Shown piece by piece: positions 53,174-63,207 of a DNA stretch of 64,000 bases. Below the pieces are notes generated by a model. The model ran no database searches. It was given only the letters and a program-made list of their open reading frames with translations, and had not been told where the DNA came from. The position numbers and the translations under genes are program-made. The first letter of the stretch is position 1, and every line of letters begins with the position of its first letter. Origin of the DNA: Candidatus Brocadia sp. WS118 (GTDB lineage: Bacteria > Planctomycetota > Brocadiia > Brocadiales > Brocadiaceae); the NCBI GenBank assembly GCA_007618135.1, contig PHFX01000002.1, forward strand, positions 1 through 64,000. Reading direction: 5' to 3'.

Positions 53174-54850
53174 ATGTCATATGTTGTATTGGCGCGTCGG
53201 TATCGTCCTCAAACATTTGAGGACGTGGTAGGGCAAGAACCTATTGTAACAACACTCCGGAACGCAATCCGTTCCAACAGGGTTGCCCATGCCTACCTGC
53301 TCGCTGGGCCGCGAGGAGTGGGAAAAACCTCGATGGCACGGATACTGTCCAAGGCATTAAATTGCAAACATGGGCCCACGGAGACCCCCTGCAATGCCTG
53401 CGATATCTGCCGATGCATATCTGAGGGTAACGATATCGATGTTTTAGAAATCGATGGCGCGTCAAACCGCGGGATCGACGAAGTCCGGAATATCCGGCAA
53501 AATGTAAGTTATGCCCCGTCACGGGCCCGGTATAAAGTTTACATTATCGATGAAGTACATATGCTTACCCGTGAGGCGTTTAACGCCCTCCTGAAAACCC
53601 TTGAAGAACCGCCATCGCACGTTAAGTTCATCTTAGCCACAACAGCGGCGAACCGTCTTCCTGAAACCGTGCAGTCCCGATGCCAGAGATTTGATTTCAG
53701 GAATATTTCGATCCAGGATATTGAAAAACGGCTGTCATACATTTGCAGGACTGAGGGGGTTCAGGTTGAAGACGCGGCCATTCATACCATAGCGCGATAT
53801 GCCAGAGGCGGACTGCGGGACTCTCAATCGGTTTTAGATCAAATCCTCTCATTTTGCAAGGATCATATTTCTCCGGAAGACGTAAATTTTGTTTTGGGCT
53901 GCATCGATGAAGATAAGATACTTGGCTTGTTTGATAGTTTTGTCAAAAAAGATGCCTCTGCTGCGTTGAGAATTGTAAATGAGATCTTAAGTGAAGGAAA
54001 GACTTCCGGAGAATGTATCGATCAGGTGCTGTCGTGCGTGAGGGAACTTCTGATCTTTTCTTCGTGTGGCCAGGAGGCAAACTGGATTGAGTTCAATGCA
54101 TCGTTGATGCAAAAATATGGGAATTCCTTTACCCGGGACACCCTGATGTACATGGTGCAAATATTTTCTGATGCAAGGATGCGCACAACTGATTCTCTCT
54201 TGCAGCGTATTTTATTGGAGATGGCTGTGATCAAGGTATGCCGTATGGAGTCGGTTGGTTCGTTATATGAAATTGCAGAAAGAGTCGCAGCCATAGAATA
54301 CAGGTTTGTGCACGTCAGCTGCGAGCCGGTTAAGAAAAATGAAAAAATCATATCGCCCCAGGAACCTATTTCCCGGCAGATGGTTTTTGAGCCGGTTTCA
54401 GAAGCATATCGCGCGCCGCTGACAAACAACCATGATAATGAAGATGTTGTGCATGATAAAAAAGGTGTGTGGGAAAAGATTCTTCTGTCGATCCAGAGTA
54501 AAAAAAAGTCAACCTGGGCACTTTTAAAAGAAGGGCAATTCATTGGATTCAAAGATGGAGAAATCACGGTTGAATTTCCCGGTAAGTGTTCCTTTCATAA
54601 GGAGAAACTTGATCAAGTTGAAGAGAAAAAGTTGATCGAGCAATGCGCCAAAGAGGTGGTGCAGGGTAACGTGAGACTAAGGCTGGTGGTGTCAAAAAAT
54701 GGCATCCCTGAAAAAAGCAAAACAACCGCATCCCCCGCGAAGGATTCTTCTGACCAGCAGCCCGTTGATTTGCGCCATTCTGAACCGGCGGTTCAAAAGA
54801 CCCTGGATCTTTTTGGTGGTCACGTTGTTAAGGTAAACAAAGGAGGTTAA
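53174..54850 (+). CDS. dnaX: DNA polymerase III subunit gamma/tau
   Basis: ATG at 53174 follows GAGGTGA. The 558-residue protein has Walker [10 protein letters not shown], a zinc module (Cys in [15 protein letters not shown]), Walker B/DExx [10 protein letters not shown] and the SRC motif [11 protein letters not shown]. It loads the beta clamp. The C-terminal region after about residue 420 is charged and poorly conserved, as in tau. Codons 443-445 are AAA AAA AAG within a run of eight A, a possible slippage site for a shorter gamma form. Confidence 0.95.
   Translation: MSYVVLARRYRPQTFEDVVGQEPIVTTLRNAIRSNRVAHAYLLAGPRGVGKTSMARILSKALNCKHGPTETPCNACDICRCISEGNDIDVLEIDGASNRGIDEVRNIRQNVSYAPSRARYKVYIIDEVHMLTREAFNALLKTLEEPPSHVKFILATTAANRLPETVQSRCQRFDFRNISIQDIEKRLSYICRTEGVQVEDAAIHTIARYARGGLRDSQSVLDQILSFCKDHISPEDVNFVLGCIDEDKILGLFDSFVKKDASAALRIVNEILSEGKTSGECIDQVLSCVRELLIFSSCGQEANWIEFNASLMQKYGNSFTRDTLMYMVQIFSDARMRTTDSLLQRILLEMAVIKVCRMESVGSLYEIAERVAAIEYRFVHVSCEPVKKNEKIISPQEPISRQMVFEPVSEAYRAPLTNNHDNEDVVHDKKGVWEKILLSIQSKKKSTWALLKEGQFIGFKDGEITVEFPGKCSFHKEKLDQVEEKKLIEQCAKEVVQGNVRLRLVVSKNGIPEKSKTTASPAKDSSDQQPVDLRHSEPAVQKTLDLFGGHVVKVNKGG
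54500..54508 (+). other. A8-G slippage site in dnaX
   Basis: Eight A followed by G at 54500-54508 place the heptamer A AAA AAG in the frame used by known dnaX -1 frameshift sites. A -1 shift would add 21 codons and stop at TGA 54571-54573; a +1 change would stop after a few codons. Confidence 0.45.
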
Positions 54851-54854
54851 CACA

Positions 54855-55205
54855 ATGAAAGGTTTTGGCAATATTGCGGAAATGATGAAACAGGCGCAGA
54901 AACAGGCGCAAAAGATGCAAAAGCAGATGGAAGAGGTTCAAAATGATTTAAAGGAACGCGTCGTAGAAGCCAGTTCTGGGGGGGGGATGGTTACGGTGCA
55001 TATGAATGGAAAACAGGAAATTCTCTCTCTTAAAATTGATCCTGAGGTCGTGGATCCACAGGATGTTCAGATGCTTGAGGATCTTATCCTTTCGGCGGTT
55101 TCCCAGGCGCTTAAGAAATCGCAGGAGTTGTACCAATCTGAGATGGGAAAGCTTACCGGTGGGTTAAATATACCAGGAATGCAGGGGCTTTTGGGAGGCA
55201 TGTAA
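54855..55205 (+). CDS. ebfC: YbaB/EbfC nucleoid-associated protein
   Basis: This 116-residue protein ([57 protein letters not shown]) is a typical YbaB family DNA-binding dimer. AAAGGAGG precedes the start by 7 bp, and the gene starts 4 bp after the dnaX stop. The dnaX-ebfC-recR order is widely conserved. Confidence 0.95.
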   Translation: MKGFGNIAEMMKQAQKQAQKMQKQMEEVQNDLKERVVEASSGGGMVTVHMNGKQEILSLKIDPEVVDPQDVQMLEDLILSAVSQALKKSQELYQSEMGKLTGGLNIPGMQGLLGGM

Positions 55206-55237
55206 GTGATGAAATTTGTTTTCAGGGGTTTTTCATT

Positions 55238-55846
55238 TTGAATGCGTATCCACAATCCGTAATAAAGCTTATGAGTGAATTTGGCAAGATGCCTGGCATC
55301 GGGCAGAAAACCGCAGAACGTCTTGCATGTTATATCCTAAAGCTGACAACAGAGGAGGCTATGCAGCTTGCCTATGCCATCCGTGATGTAAAAAAACTTG
55401 TTAAGACATGCTCGGCCTGTTTCAATGTTTCCGAGAACGATCCGTGCCATATTTGCAGCGATCTTTCGAGGGATAGATCAACGATTTGTGTGGTTGAACA
55501 GCTTGCAGACTTTCTAACGATCGAAAAGACGGGAAAATATCGCGGCCTCTATCATGTACTCCAGGGGCATATTTCTCCTTTGGAAGGCATTCATCCGGAG
55601 TCTTTGACCATTGAAAAACTTTTTCATCGGGTGAATGCCGATCATATTAAGGAAGTACTTCTGGCTACAAACCTGAATATGGAAGGTGATGCGACTGCGC
55701 TGTATATTCACAAGCATCTGTCACCCTTGGGGGTAAGGATAACAAGGCTTGCGCGTGGATTGCCCACAGGAAGTTATCTTGAATATGCAAATACCGCGAT
55801 TGTTGCTGATGCCATCAATGGCAGAAATGAGATGGCAGGAGTTTAA
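55238..55846 (+). CDS. recR: Recombination protein RecR
   Basis: The start is TTG at 55238, preceded by AGGGG; this gives MNAYPQSVIKLMSEFGKMPG, the usual RecR start. A helix-hairpin-helix (GKMPGIGQKTAERLA), a C4 zinc finger (CSACFNVSENDPCHIC) and a Toprim domain (CVVEQLADFLTIEKTG) follow. The 202-residue length is normal. RecR acts with RecO and RecF in gap repair. It lies in the same transcript as dnaX and ebfC. Confidence 0.95.
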   Translation: MNAYPQSVIKLMSEFGKMPGIGQKTAERLACYILKLTTEEAMQLAYAIRDVKKLVKTCSACFNVSENDPCHICSDLSRDRSTICVVEQLADFLTIEKTGKYRGLYHVLQGHISPLEGIHPESLTIEKLFHRVNADHIKEVLLATNLNMEGDATALYIHKHLSPLGVRITRLARGLPTGSYLEYANTAIVADAINGRNEMAGV

Positions 55847-55874
55847 AGTCAATTTTTACGGAAGGTGATGTTTC

Positions 55875-57314
55875 ATGAAAATGCAATCATCCTTATTGCC
55901 GCAGCTTCAGCAAAAACTGAAGTTATCTCCTCAAATTATCCAATCAATAGAAATTCTCCAGTTACCGTTAATGGCCCTTGTTGAACATATACAGCAAGAG
56001 CTGGTGGATAATCCCGTCCTTGAGGAGGTGGTCGATGAAAAGAAAGATGAGAATCTTAAGGAATCGGCTGATGCTGCTCAAACAACCAGAGAAGATGAAA
56101 AAGGTAATGAAATTGATAAACTGGGTGAGATCACCGAAGACTGGCGCGAGTTCTATTCACAGACAACGGTACGGCGGAATACTGGCTCAGAAGACCGCGA
56201 TCAGAAACAAGAGGCATTAGAGAACACGGCTGCCAAGCCCATGTCGCTTCATGATTATCTCATGGGACAGTTGTCATTAATTGATGTCCCAGTCAATCTT
56301 ACCGAAGCATGCGAAAACATCATTTATTCAATAGATAAATCCGGATATTTAGCGAGCCCCCTCGAAGAAATTCTGCAGTCTCTCGAAAAACCCATTCTTC
56401 TTGAAGAGATCAAAGAAGCATTGGAGATTGTGCAGGCATTGGAACCGCCTGGTGTTGGGGCAAGAAATCTGCAAGAGTGTTTAATGTTGCAACTTGACAA
56501 GCGGGATCCAAACTACCAGCTGACAAAGGAACTGCTCCTGAATCATTTAGAATCTATTGAAATGAAGAAATACCCTATGATCGCTAAGAAAACCGGCTAT
56601 AGCCTCGACGTAATAAAGAGGCAGGTGGAATTTATCCGCACCTTAAATCCCAAGCCTGGCTCTCTCTTTTGTGATGAAACCATTCCGTATGTGGTTCCCG
56701 AGGTTAAAGTAGAATACATTGACGGAAAATACGAGGTATTCCTGATCGATAATACCAATGTGCCTCATTTGCATATCAGTTCTTTTTACAAAAAATTTCT
56801 TAATGAGTCTGGCACTGACACTTCGACGCGCCAGTATATTCAAAAGAAAATCGAATCGGCAAAATGGCTTATTGACGCTATTGAACAGAGACGGAGTACG
56901 TTGTACAAGGTGGCTTGTAAGATTGTGGAATTACAAAAGGATTTCCTCGATGAGGGAATCCACCGCCTGCGGACCCTCAAGATGCAAGATGTTGCAGACA
57001 TTGTCAAAGTGCACGTCTCGACGGTAAGCCGCGCCATCGCACATAAATATATTCAAACCCCTCAGGGTATATTCGAAATAAAGTTTTTCTTTACCGGCGG
57101 TTTTCAGAACGTAGATGGATCAATGGAATCATGGGAAGCGATACGACAGAAACTTGCCGAGATTGTTGCAAAAGAAAATAAGGCAAATCCCCTGAGTGAT
57201 GAAGAAGTTGCCGAAAAATTGCATGCGTCCGGCATAGCCATTGCCCGAAGAACAGTTACAAAATATCGCCGTATTATGAAGATACCGTCCTCAAGACAGA
57301 GAAAGGAGTATTAA
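55875..57314 (+). CDS. rpoN: RNA polymerase sigma-54 factor
   Basis: This 479-residue protein has the Gln-rich activator-interacting region I (LLPQLQQKLKLSPQIIQSIE), the core-binding region and the RpoN box ARRTVTKYRR near the C-terminus. It directs transcription from -24/-12 promoters with AAA activators. AAGG precedes ATG at 55875, 28 bp after recR. The next small lipoprotein gene starts at the base after the stop codon, so they are cotranscribed. Confidence 0.95.
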   Translation: MKMQSSLLPQLQQKLKLSPQIIQSIEILQLPLMALVEHIQQELVDNPVLEEVVDEKKDENLKESADAAQTTREDEKGNEIDKLGEITEDWREFYSQTTVRRNTGSEDRDQKQEALENTAAKPMSLHDYLMGQLSLIDVPVNLTEACENIIYSIDKSGYLASPLEEILQSLEKPILLEEIKEALEIVQALEPPGVGARNLQECLMLQLDKRDPNYQLTKELLLNHLESIEMKKYPMIAKKTGYSLDVIKRQVEFIRTLNPKPGSLFCDETIPYVVPEVKVEYIDGKYEVFLIDNTNVPHLHISSFYKKFLNESGTDTSTRQYIQKKIESAKWLIDAIEQRRSTLYKVACKIVELQKDFLDEGIHRLRTLKMQDVADIVKVHVSTVSRAIAHKYIQTPQGIFEIKFFFTGGFQNVDGSMESWEAIRQKLAEIVAKENKANPLSDEEVAEKLHASGIAIARRTVTKYRRIMKIPSSRQRKEY

Positions 57315-57524
57315 TTGAAAAAACACAAAACCTTTATACAAAGCATTATCCTTTTCATGGTAAGCATATCATTGTTTGGGTTTTTGGCAAGCTGCTCCTC
57401 CACAGACAAGTATCACAACAAAAGACACATGGATAACGTAAAAACAGACCTTGACTCAGCACACAGGGACGTTGATCATGTACTGGGTATGGATGAGCCT
57501 TCTATCCTCCGAGAAGAAAAATAG
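57315..57524 (+). CDS. Small lipoprotein
   Basis: The start is TTG at 57315, with AAAGGAG 7 bp upstream inside the end of rpoN. The 69-residue product has a signal peptide ending FGFLASC, so the lipidated Cys would be residue 27. The mature part (SSTDKYHNKRHMDN, DLDSAHRDVDHVLGMDEPS) is charged and has no known family. Tight spacing with rpoN suggests coupling. I infer a membrane anchor facing the periplasm. Confidence 0.72.
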   Translation: MKKHKTFIQSIILFMVSISLFGFLASCSSTDKYHNKRHMDNVKTDLDSAHRDVDHVLGMDEPSILREEK

Positions 57525-57641
57525 TAGAGTATAAAAAAAGAGACCTTGCCAACACTACGAGAAAAATAACCTTCCTAAAAGCAATGTTCAGTCTTAGATT
57601 GGCATGAAAACCAATCTTTTCTTAATCCACCCGGATCGTCT

Positions 57642-59222
57642 ATGGATTTCGATTTGATCATAAAAAACGGTACCGTCATCGATGGTACGGGTATGCCCAG
57701 ACGGAATGTCGATATTGCCATCAAGGACGACAAGATTGCTTTTATGGATCGATACATTCCCCAAAACGAGACTCCTGTCATAGATGCTACAGGGTTGATG
57801 GTTGCACCAGGATTTATTGATATTCATTCTCATAGTGATTTTTTGTGGCTTGCCCGTCCCGAAAGCGATAGTAAGATACTCGATGGCGTAACTACAGAGA
57901 TTTGCGGAAATTGTGGTTTGTCGGCCTTTCCTCTGCGTGGAAAGCTCTTAGAAAGGCGAACTCAGGGATTAGCGAAATATGGTATCGTTCCCACGTGGCA
58001 ATCGGCAACAGAGTTTTATAATATCACAGAAAAAGCCAGGAGTTCTATCAACAGGGCGTTTCTCGTTGGCCATGGGAATATCAGGGCATGTACGCTTGAA
58101 TATGAGAACAGGGAACCGGGCCCAACGGAATTAATCCATATGGGCAGAGATCTGGAAGAAGCCATGGACGCCGGGGCGTTTGGTATGTCCAGCGGCCTCA
58201 TTTACCCCCCAGGTTGTTATGCAAACCTTCATGAAATTACCGAGATGTGCAAAACAGTTAAAAAATACGGGGGTTTTTATGCGACCCATATCCGGAATGA
58301 GGGAGATACCCTTGAAGAAGCCCTTGCCGAGGCTATAGAGATATCAAAACGCTCCGGAGTCAGATTACAAGTATCACACCTGAAGACATCAGGGAGTAGA
58401 AATTGGCATAAAATTAAAAATATAAAAATGATTATTGATCGTGCCCGGAATGAAGGAGTCGACCTTACGTGTGACCGATATCCATACATTGCCGCTGCTA
58501 CTGATCTTGACGTCATATTGCCCCATTGGGTGTATGAAGGTGGCGCCGAAAAGGAAATACAGCGGCTGAAAGATGCGAATACCCGCGGACTCATTGCAAA
58601 GGAAGTATCGCAGGGATACGATGATGCCGCCTGGAACGGAATCATGATTTCGTCCGTCTATCATGGCAAAAACAAATGGATGGAAGGAAAAAGAATCACG
58701 GAAATTGCCGCGCTGCTCAACAAACCTCCCCTGGAAACCATTTTTGATTTGCTTGTCGAAGAAGATACAAGGGTAGATATTTTTTTATTCAGCATGTGCA
58801 AAGAAAACCTGGAGAAGATCCTGAGTTGGGATTTTGTCTTTTTCGGTTCTGATAGCGCTATGCGTGCCAATCAGGGAATCCTGCATGATGGCAAGCCGCA
58901 TCCGCGAAGCTATGGGACCTTTTCCCGTGTTTTAAGAAAATTTTGCCGGGAAAGACCACTTATGTCCGAAGAGAAGGCTATACAAAAAATGACGGGGATG
59001 CCCGCACAAAAAGTTGGACTGGACGGGAGGGGTTTGATACAAGAAGGATATTTTGCGGACATAACCATTTTAAATCCCGGAAGGATTGCTGATAAAAGCA
59101 CCTTTGCAGAACCACACCAATATTCGGAAGGCATAGAATATGTGTTGGTAAACGGAAAGATTACGATTGCTGCAGGCAGGCATAACGGTGCCATGCATGG
59201 CCGGATATTGCGGAAAGTATAG
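57642..59222 (+). CDS. N-acyl-D-amino-acid deacylase family amidohydrolase
   Basis: This 526-residue protein begins FDLIIKNGTVIDGTG, has the metal motif FIDIHSHSDF, then DGVTTEICGNCG, AFGMSSGLIYPPG, GGFYATHIRNEG, LQVSHLKTSG and DRYPY, the D-aminoacylase pattern. A C-terminal segment (GLIQEGYFADITILNP) closes the composite beta sandwich. It hydrolyses N-acyl-D-amino acids or a related amide, perhaps in peptidoglycan turnover. The gap from the lipoprotein gene is 117 bp; the ribosome site is weak. Confidence 0.9.
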   Translation: MDFDLIIKNGTVIDGTGMPRRNVDIAIKDDKIAFMDRYIPQNETPVIDATGLMVAPGFIDIHSHSDFLWLARPESDSKILDGVTTEICGNCGLSAFPLRGKLLERRTQGLAKYGIVPTWQSATEFYNITEKARSSINRAFLVGHGNIRACTLEYENREPGPTELIHMGRDLEEAMDAGAFGMSSGLIYPPGCYANLHEITEMCKTVKKYGGFYATHIRNEGDTLEEALAEAIEISKRSGVRLQVSHLKTSGSRNWHKIKNIKMIIDRARNEGVDLTCDRYPYIAAATDLDVILPHWVYEGGAEKEIQRLKDANTRGLIAKEVSQGYDDAAWNGIMISSVYHGKNKWMEGKRITEIAALLNKPPLETIFDLLVEEDTRVDIFLFSMCKENLEKILSWDFVFFGSDSAMRANQGILHDGKPHPRSYGTFSRVLRKFCRERPLMSEEKAIQKMTGMPAQKVGLDGRGLIQEGYFADITILNPGRIADKSTFAEPHQYSEGIEYVLVNGKITIAAGRHNGAMHGRILRKV

Positions 59223-59238
59223 AAATTCTTTGGTGGGT

Positions 59239-59907
59239 ATGAATACCGATTTTAACGAAAAAGATGTAAAGACTGAAATTGAGGCAAAATTTGTCTGCCC
59301 TGACGGGCTTGATTTAGAAGCCCTTCTGTGCAGAATCCATACCCTGGGTTTTCGCTCGTGTAAGGAAGAACCGTGCTTCCAAACGGATGTATACTTCGAT
59401 ACTCCTCAGTACACACTTCTTCACACGGGAGCCGCTTTGCGTATCCGGCAGAGAGGTGAGGCCTACGTTGGAACCTATAAAGTATCTGAAAAACAACAAG
59501 GGGCTATTTTTGAACGCAGGGAATTTGAATGGAAACTTTCGGATGATGAAACAAAGGCCTGGAATGAAGAGAAAAAGGCTATAATTCCGCCACCCCTTCT
59601 TCATAAACTCCCTATCGAGGGACAAACCTTGAGAAAGGTCTTAATGGTGGAAACACACCGTTATACGGCCATACTGAGTGGTAATGACGGATTTAAGGCG
59701 GAACTATCGCTCGATGAGGTAACTTTCCGGGGACACAAGGGGCAAAAGTATTTCAGAGAAATAGAAATAGAGCTGTTACAGGGGTTATGTGGGCAACTCA
59801 AACAAGTTACCGATGGGTTGCAAAATTATTTTACATTACAACCTGCCGTCGATTCAAAATACAGGCAAGGCATGATCTTGGTGGGAAAGTACGGTATCCC
59901 ATCTTAA
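59239..59907 (+). CDS. CYTH domain protein (class IV adenylate cyclase / ThTPase superfamily)
   Basis: ATG at 59239 (MNTDFNEKDVKTEIEAKF) is chosen over the frame upstream, which overlaps the amidohydrolase gene. EIEAKF is the CYTH ExExK. Further motifs are QTDVYFDTP, ALRIRQRG, FREIEIELLQG. Members hydrolyse or cyclise triphosphates, using the tunnel of acidic and basic residues. The substrate is unclear. It begins 16 bp after the amidohydrolase stop and is probably in the same transcript. Confidence 0.85.
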   Translation: MNTDFNEKDVKTEIEAKFVCPDGLDLEALLCRIHTLGFRSCKEEPCFQTDVYFDTPQYTLLHTGAALRIRQRGEAYVGTYKVSEKQQGAIFERREFEWKLSDDETKAWNEEKKAIIPPPLLHKLPIEGQTLRKVLMVETHRYTAILSGNDGFKAELSLDEVTFRGHKGQKYFREIEIELLQGLCGQLKQVTDGLQNYFTLQPAVDSKYRQGMILVGKYGIPS

Positions 59908-60085
59908 ACCTTTGCCTCACAAAAATACGTCTCTCTTTTCATTTCCGCACTTAAGCAATTACGATGTTGGCACACCAAACGATTCTGTCGGATATCTTCA
60001 TATCGTTTTCCTGAATGCGGAGGGAGAAAAAACAGTTGGGTACTTACATCGGGCACGCACCGGCGTAAAGCCCCTATGAAATCAA

Positions 60086-60159
60086 CGCCCCCAGCAGGAT
60101 TCAAACCTGCAACCTTTGGCTCCGGAGGCCAACGCTCTATTCAATTGAGCTATAGGGGC
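60086..60159 (-). tRNA. tRNA-Arg(CCG)
   Basis: 74 nt on the minus strand. Acceptor GCCCCTA/TGGGGGC, D arm GCTC/GAGC, anticodon stem TTGGC/GCCAA with loop CTCCGGA, T arm GCAGG-TTTGAAT-CCTGC. No CCA is encoded. Confidence 0.93.
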
Positions 60160-60204
60160 TCGGTGTTGATTTTACCAGATTTTACGTTAAAGAATGTTTT
60201 TAAA

Positions 60205-61197
60205 TCAAGATTTTTCGTAAATGAGAAATTTTTTTGCCAACATACAGGGATGGTATGACATCTTTGCCCTTCTCAGTCCTTCTATACCCCAATCCTCACC
60301 AGCATTGACGTAGGCTACGTCGGAAAAGTCACTGGAACAAAATTGCTGGTAGATAAATTGAGGCATACCATAAAAGGTATTGTTGGTTTTTTCTATAAGG
60401 ACTGATGCAGTATGAACCGCAATTGGTTCGCCCAGCGTAATACCCTCAATGCGACCATCAATCGTAATGATTGCCCCCTGTAACCCTAATTCTTCCGAAA
60501 AGATGATTGCGCATTTCGCAGCCTCTGCTTCATGAATAAGGCTGTACTGATAGTGGGTTTCATTATGGCTTGACAGATTTGACTCCTGAATCTTCTCCCT
60601 TTTCCATTGGTCAATCATCAGGAGTGCGTCTGCAATATGCCGGGGGTAGAATTTTTCAAAGGAAGCGGTGTAATGCTTTTTAAAATAGTTTATCTCGTTT
60701 CTCTTCTTCTCGTATTTTCTGCCGGCAAGTTTTATGAGGTCGGATGTGTTGTAGAGGTAATCAGGATAACCTTCGACAATGCGGAAGGAACTCTTGTCAA
60801 GGAGGGTAAGGAAGTCTTCGTAAACGTAATTAATATAAGATTCAAAACCGCGGGAGTCATTCATTTCGCGCATCAGGGAAAAACATTCATGGAGGGTATT
60901 TTGAATATTGTTCTTCCCTAACGGGGGGAGCATCATGCACATGCCTTTGGACGTAACTCCAAAAAGGCAAAAATTATTATGAATCAACTTCCATAATAAT
61001 TCAATGGAGCCTTTCCATATGAAATTGTTTGCAAAAGAATAATCACATAAATTTACCTCTTCTTTCTTTACATAATTGTCAAAAAGCCTTTTATCTTCAA
61101 TTTTTAACCGTTTTAAACCATGCAGCTTACATTTTTCTTCGATACTGATGCTACGTTCTGTTACTTGCGAGAGACTCGTTTCAATGAGTTGTAAAAT
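60205..61197 (-). CDS. DUF2156 family protein, apparently with an AUU start
   Basis: The recognisable body (FCLFGVTSKGMCMMLPPLGK, HEAEAAKCAIIF, GEDWGIEGLRRAKMSYHP) is DUF2156, a GNAT-like domain related to lysylphosphatidylglycerol synthases. A start at TTG 60987 would cut off the N-terminus, yet the frame stays open and family-like up to a TAA just beyond 61211. No ATG, GTG or TTG lies in that extension. ATT at 61197 has AGGAG 7 bp upstream and gives 330 residues, a normal family length. Confidence 0.7.
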   Translation of the reverse strand: MLQLIETSLSQVTERSISIEEKCKLHGLKRLKIEDKRLFDNYVKKEEVNLCDYSFANNFIWKGSIELLWKLIHNNFCLFGVTSKGMCMMLPPLGKNNIQNTLHECFSLMREMNDSRGFESYINYVYEDFLTLLDKSSFRIVEGYPDYLYNTSDLIKLAGRKYEKKRNEINYFKKHYTASFEKFYPRHIADALLMIDQWKREKIQESNLSSHNETHYQYSLIHEAEAAKCAIIFSEELGLQGAIITIDGRIEGITLGEPIAVHTASVLIEKTNNTFYGMPQFIYQQFCSSDFSDVAYVNAGEDWGIEGLRRAKMSYHPCMLAKKFLIYEKS

Positions 61198-61379
61198 GGT
61201 TTCTCTCCTAATGTGGTATTACACCGGACCAACCCACACGACGGAGGTTCGAGGTCAAGTGCAAACCATTGTCGAATCGTGGCAGACATCCCCTGCAGAT
61301 GCCTGAACCAAACGTTATTCATTTGCATAAACATAATCTTTGCTTTTAAAGGCCTGATTTTTCTTACAAAATTTTTCAT
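61161..61379 (-). CDS. Small ORF upstream of the DUF2156 gene
   Basis: ATG at 61379 follows GGAGAGG. The 72-residue product (MKNFVRKIRPLKAKIMFMQM, CGLVRCNTTLGEK) is basic and matches no family I know. It overlaps the DUF2156 start by 37 bp. It could be a leader gene controlling that gene, or noncoding. Confidence 0.3.
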   Translation of the reverse strand: MKNFVRKIRPLKAKIMFMQMNNVWFRHLQGMSATIRQWFALDLEPPSCGLVRCNTTLGEKPFYNSLKRVSRK

Positions 61380-61530
61380 ATCACACCACCTCTCCTATCC
61401 AAAATAATTGATTTGAATTATACAATACCTGGATAGATTTGCAAGTGAGAATTACTACCGGTTGAGAAAATTTTTTATACTGGTAAAAAACTCAGCTCCT
61501 TTCTGAAATAGCCATAAGAAAATACGGTAA

Positions 61531-62811
61531 TTATATGGTTGTGTATGACGGTAAAATACTGCCTTTGGGTATAATGACGATAGAATCACGGATTATGTAA
61601 TTTTCCGCATCAATCTGTTCTATTTTCTTTGCGTTTTCTATCGTTACATGCTCCCCGATATGCACATTCTTGTCGATGATAGCGCCTGTGATGCGGGAAT
61701 TGCCGCCAATGCCGGTGTCGGGTATTTTTTTCAACCGATTCGCCCGGATATTAGATTCCGTTTCGTAATAATCAGCGCCCATGATGATGGAGTTTTGAAT
61801 CAGGGTGTTTTCCCCAAGAATACTCCGGATGCCAATTACAGAATTATGGATTTCAGCGTTATTGATCCTGCAACCGTCCGCGATAATGGATTGAGTAATC
61901 TTGCAGTTGTTGATAATTGATCCTGGCAAAAAAAGAGGATTCGTATAGATAGGTGCCTTTTCGCTATATAAGGTAAAACTCGGACTGAGAGATGCAAGGT
62001 TCAGGTTTGCCTCATAAAATGATTTGATGGTGCCGATGTCCTCCCAATAACCGTCAAAGAAATACGGAAATACACGTCTTGCTTTTATGATTTCCGGGAT
62101 GATATCTTTGCCGAAATCTGATGTATGGGTTTTCTTCAGGATTCCGTTCAATACCTCAAGGTTAAACAGATAAATTCCCATTGAAGCAAGGAGGGTACGG
62201 TCTTTGGCGTTAATTCCCTGCCGGCTGAAAGCGGATGCATTGAGTGATAGAGAATCGATGATTTTCTCGTCTTTTGGTTTCTCGTAGAAACCGGTAATAC
62301 AGCCCTGTTCATCGATCTTGAGGATTCCTAAACTGGGGGCATCTTTTCTTTTTACGGGAATTGCGGAGATGGTTACTTCCGCCCTGTTCTGAAGGTGCTC
62401 CTTCATAAGGCGCTCATAATCCATCCGATACAGTTGGTCACCGGAGAGGATCAAGACATAATCGATGTTGGGTTGATTAAAAAACCGAAGATTTTGCCGG
62501 ACAGCATCTGCAGTGCCCTGGTACCAATCCGTACTTTCCATAGTTTGGGTAGCCGCCAGAATTTCAATAAATCCCCTGGAGAAGTTATCAAATTTATATG
62601 CCCTCGTTATATGTCTGTGAAGTGATGCCGAGTTAAATTGGGTAAGCACATAGATTTTATTGAGTTCCGAATTGAGACAATTACTGATCGGAATGTCAAT
62701 CAGCCGGTATTTTCCCGCAAGGGGTACGGCTGGTTTCGACCTTTCTTTCGTTAATGGATAGAGTCTTGTTCCGCGTCCGCCGCCTAAGATTACCGAAATT
62801 ACATTATCCAT
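61531..62811 (-). CDS. glgC: Glucose-1-phosphate adenylyltransferase
   Basis: ATG at 62811 (MDNVISVILGGGRGTRLYPL) follows AGGA by 7 bp and is preferred to the frame at 62856. The 426-residue protein has the nucleotide loop GGGRGTRLYPLTKERSKPA, KYRLIDIPISNCLNS, ILSGDQLYRMDY and a C-terminal left-handed beta helix (IIADGCRINNAEIHNSVIG). It makes ADP-glucose from ATP and glucose-1-phosphate for glycogen synthesis. No other glycogen gene is adjacent. Confidence 0.95.
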   Translation of the reverse strand: MDNVISVILGGGRGTRLYPLTKERSKPAVPLAGKYRLIDIPISNCLNSELNKIYVLTQFNSASLHRHITRAYKFDNFSRGFIEILAATQTMESTDWYQGTADAVRQNLRFFNQPNIDYVLILSGDQLYRMDYERLMKEHLQNRAEVTISAIPVKRKDAPSLGILKIDEQGCITGFYEKPKDEKIIDSLSLNASAFSRQGINAKDRTLLASMGIYLFNLEVLNGILKKTHTSDFGKDIIPEIIKARRVFPYFFDGYWEDIGTIKSFYEANLNLASLSPSFTLYSEKAPIYTNPLFLPGSIINNCKITQSIIADGCRINNAEIHNSVIGIRSILGENTLIQNSIIMGADYYETESNIRANRLKKIPDTGIGGNSRITGAIIDKNVHIGEHVTIENAKKIEQIDAENYIIRDSIVIIPKGSILPSYTTI

Positions 62812-63207
62812 TTTCAATCCTGTGTGAAGACTTCTTTCTCCGCGAATCTGAATCACCGTCGAAACAAAAGGTAGTTTAACAGAAAATCTTGCTTATGCAA
62901 GTCTTATACGAGAAATATCAATAACGCGTTATAATTCCTGTAGACAAAATTGGTAAAATCGCAAATGGCCCTATTCGATAAAGTAAGGCAAGAGGACAAA
63001 ACTCGGGAAATGGGCAAGTTTTTCTTGAAGGTAACATCTTGAAATTAACATTTGAAAAAATAGCCAGATACCAATATAATTGATTTTTTTAGCAGAATGA
63101 GAGGTGCTGAACGGATACGATGAGCTTTGAGCGTCAGCATTTTTATCTTATTTGCATGATGCCGCTTTTCTCAATGCATCAGTTTCTCTGAAATTATTTC
63201 CTAACGT
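62812..63207. other. Divergent intergenic region glgC/ispG
   Basis: No gene is supported. The plus-strand promoter for ispG lies at 63052-63080. No clear minus-strand promoter for glgC could be chosen. Confidence 0.5.
63052..63080 (+). promoter_or_regulatory. Sigma-70 promoter for ispG
   Basis: TTGAAA (63052-63057), 17-bp spacer, TATAAT (63075-63080). The leader to the ispG start would be about 120 nt. Confidence 0.6.
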
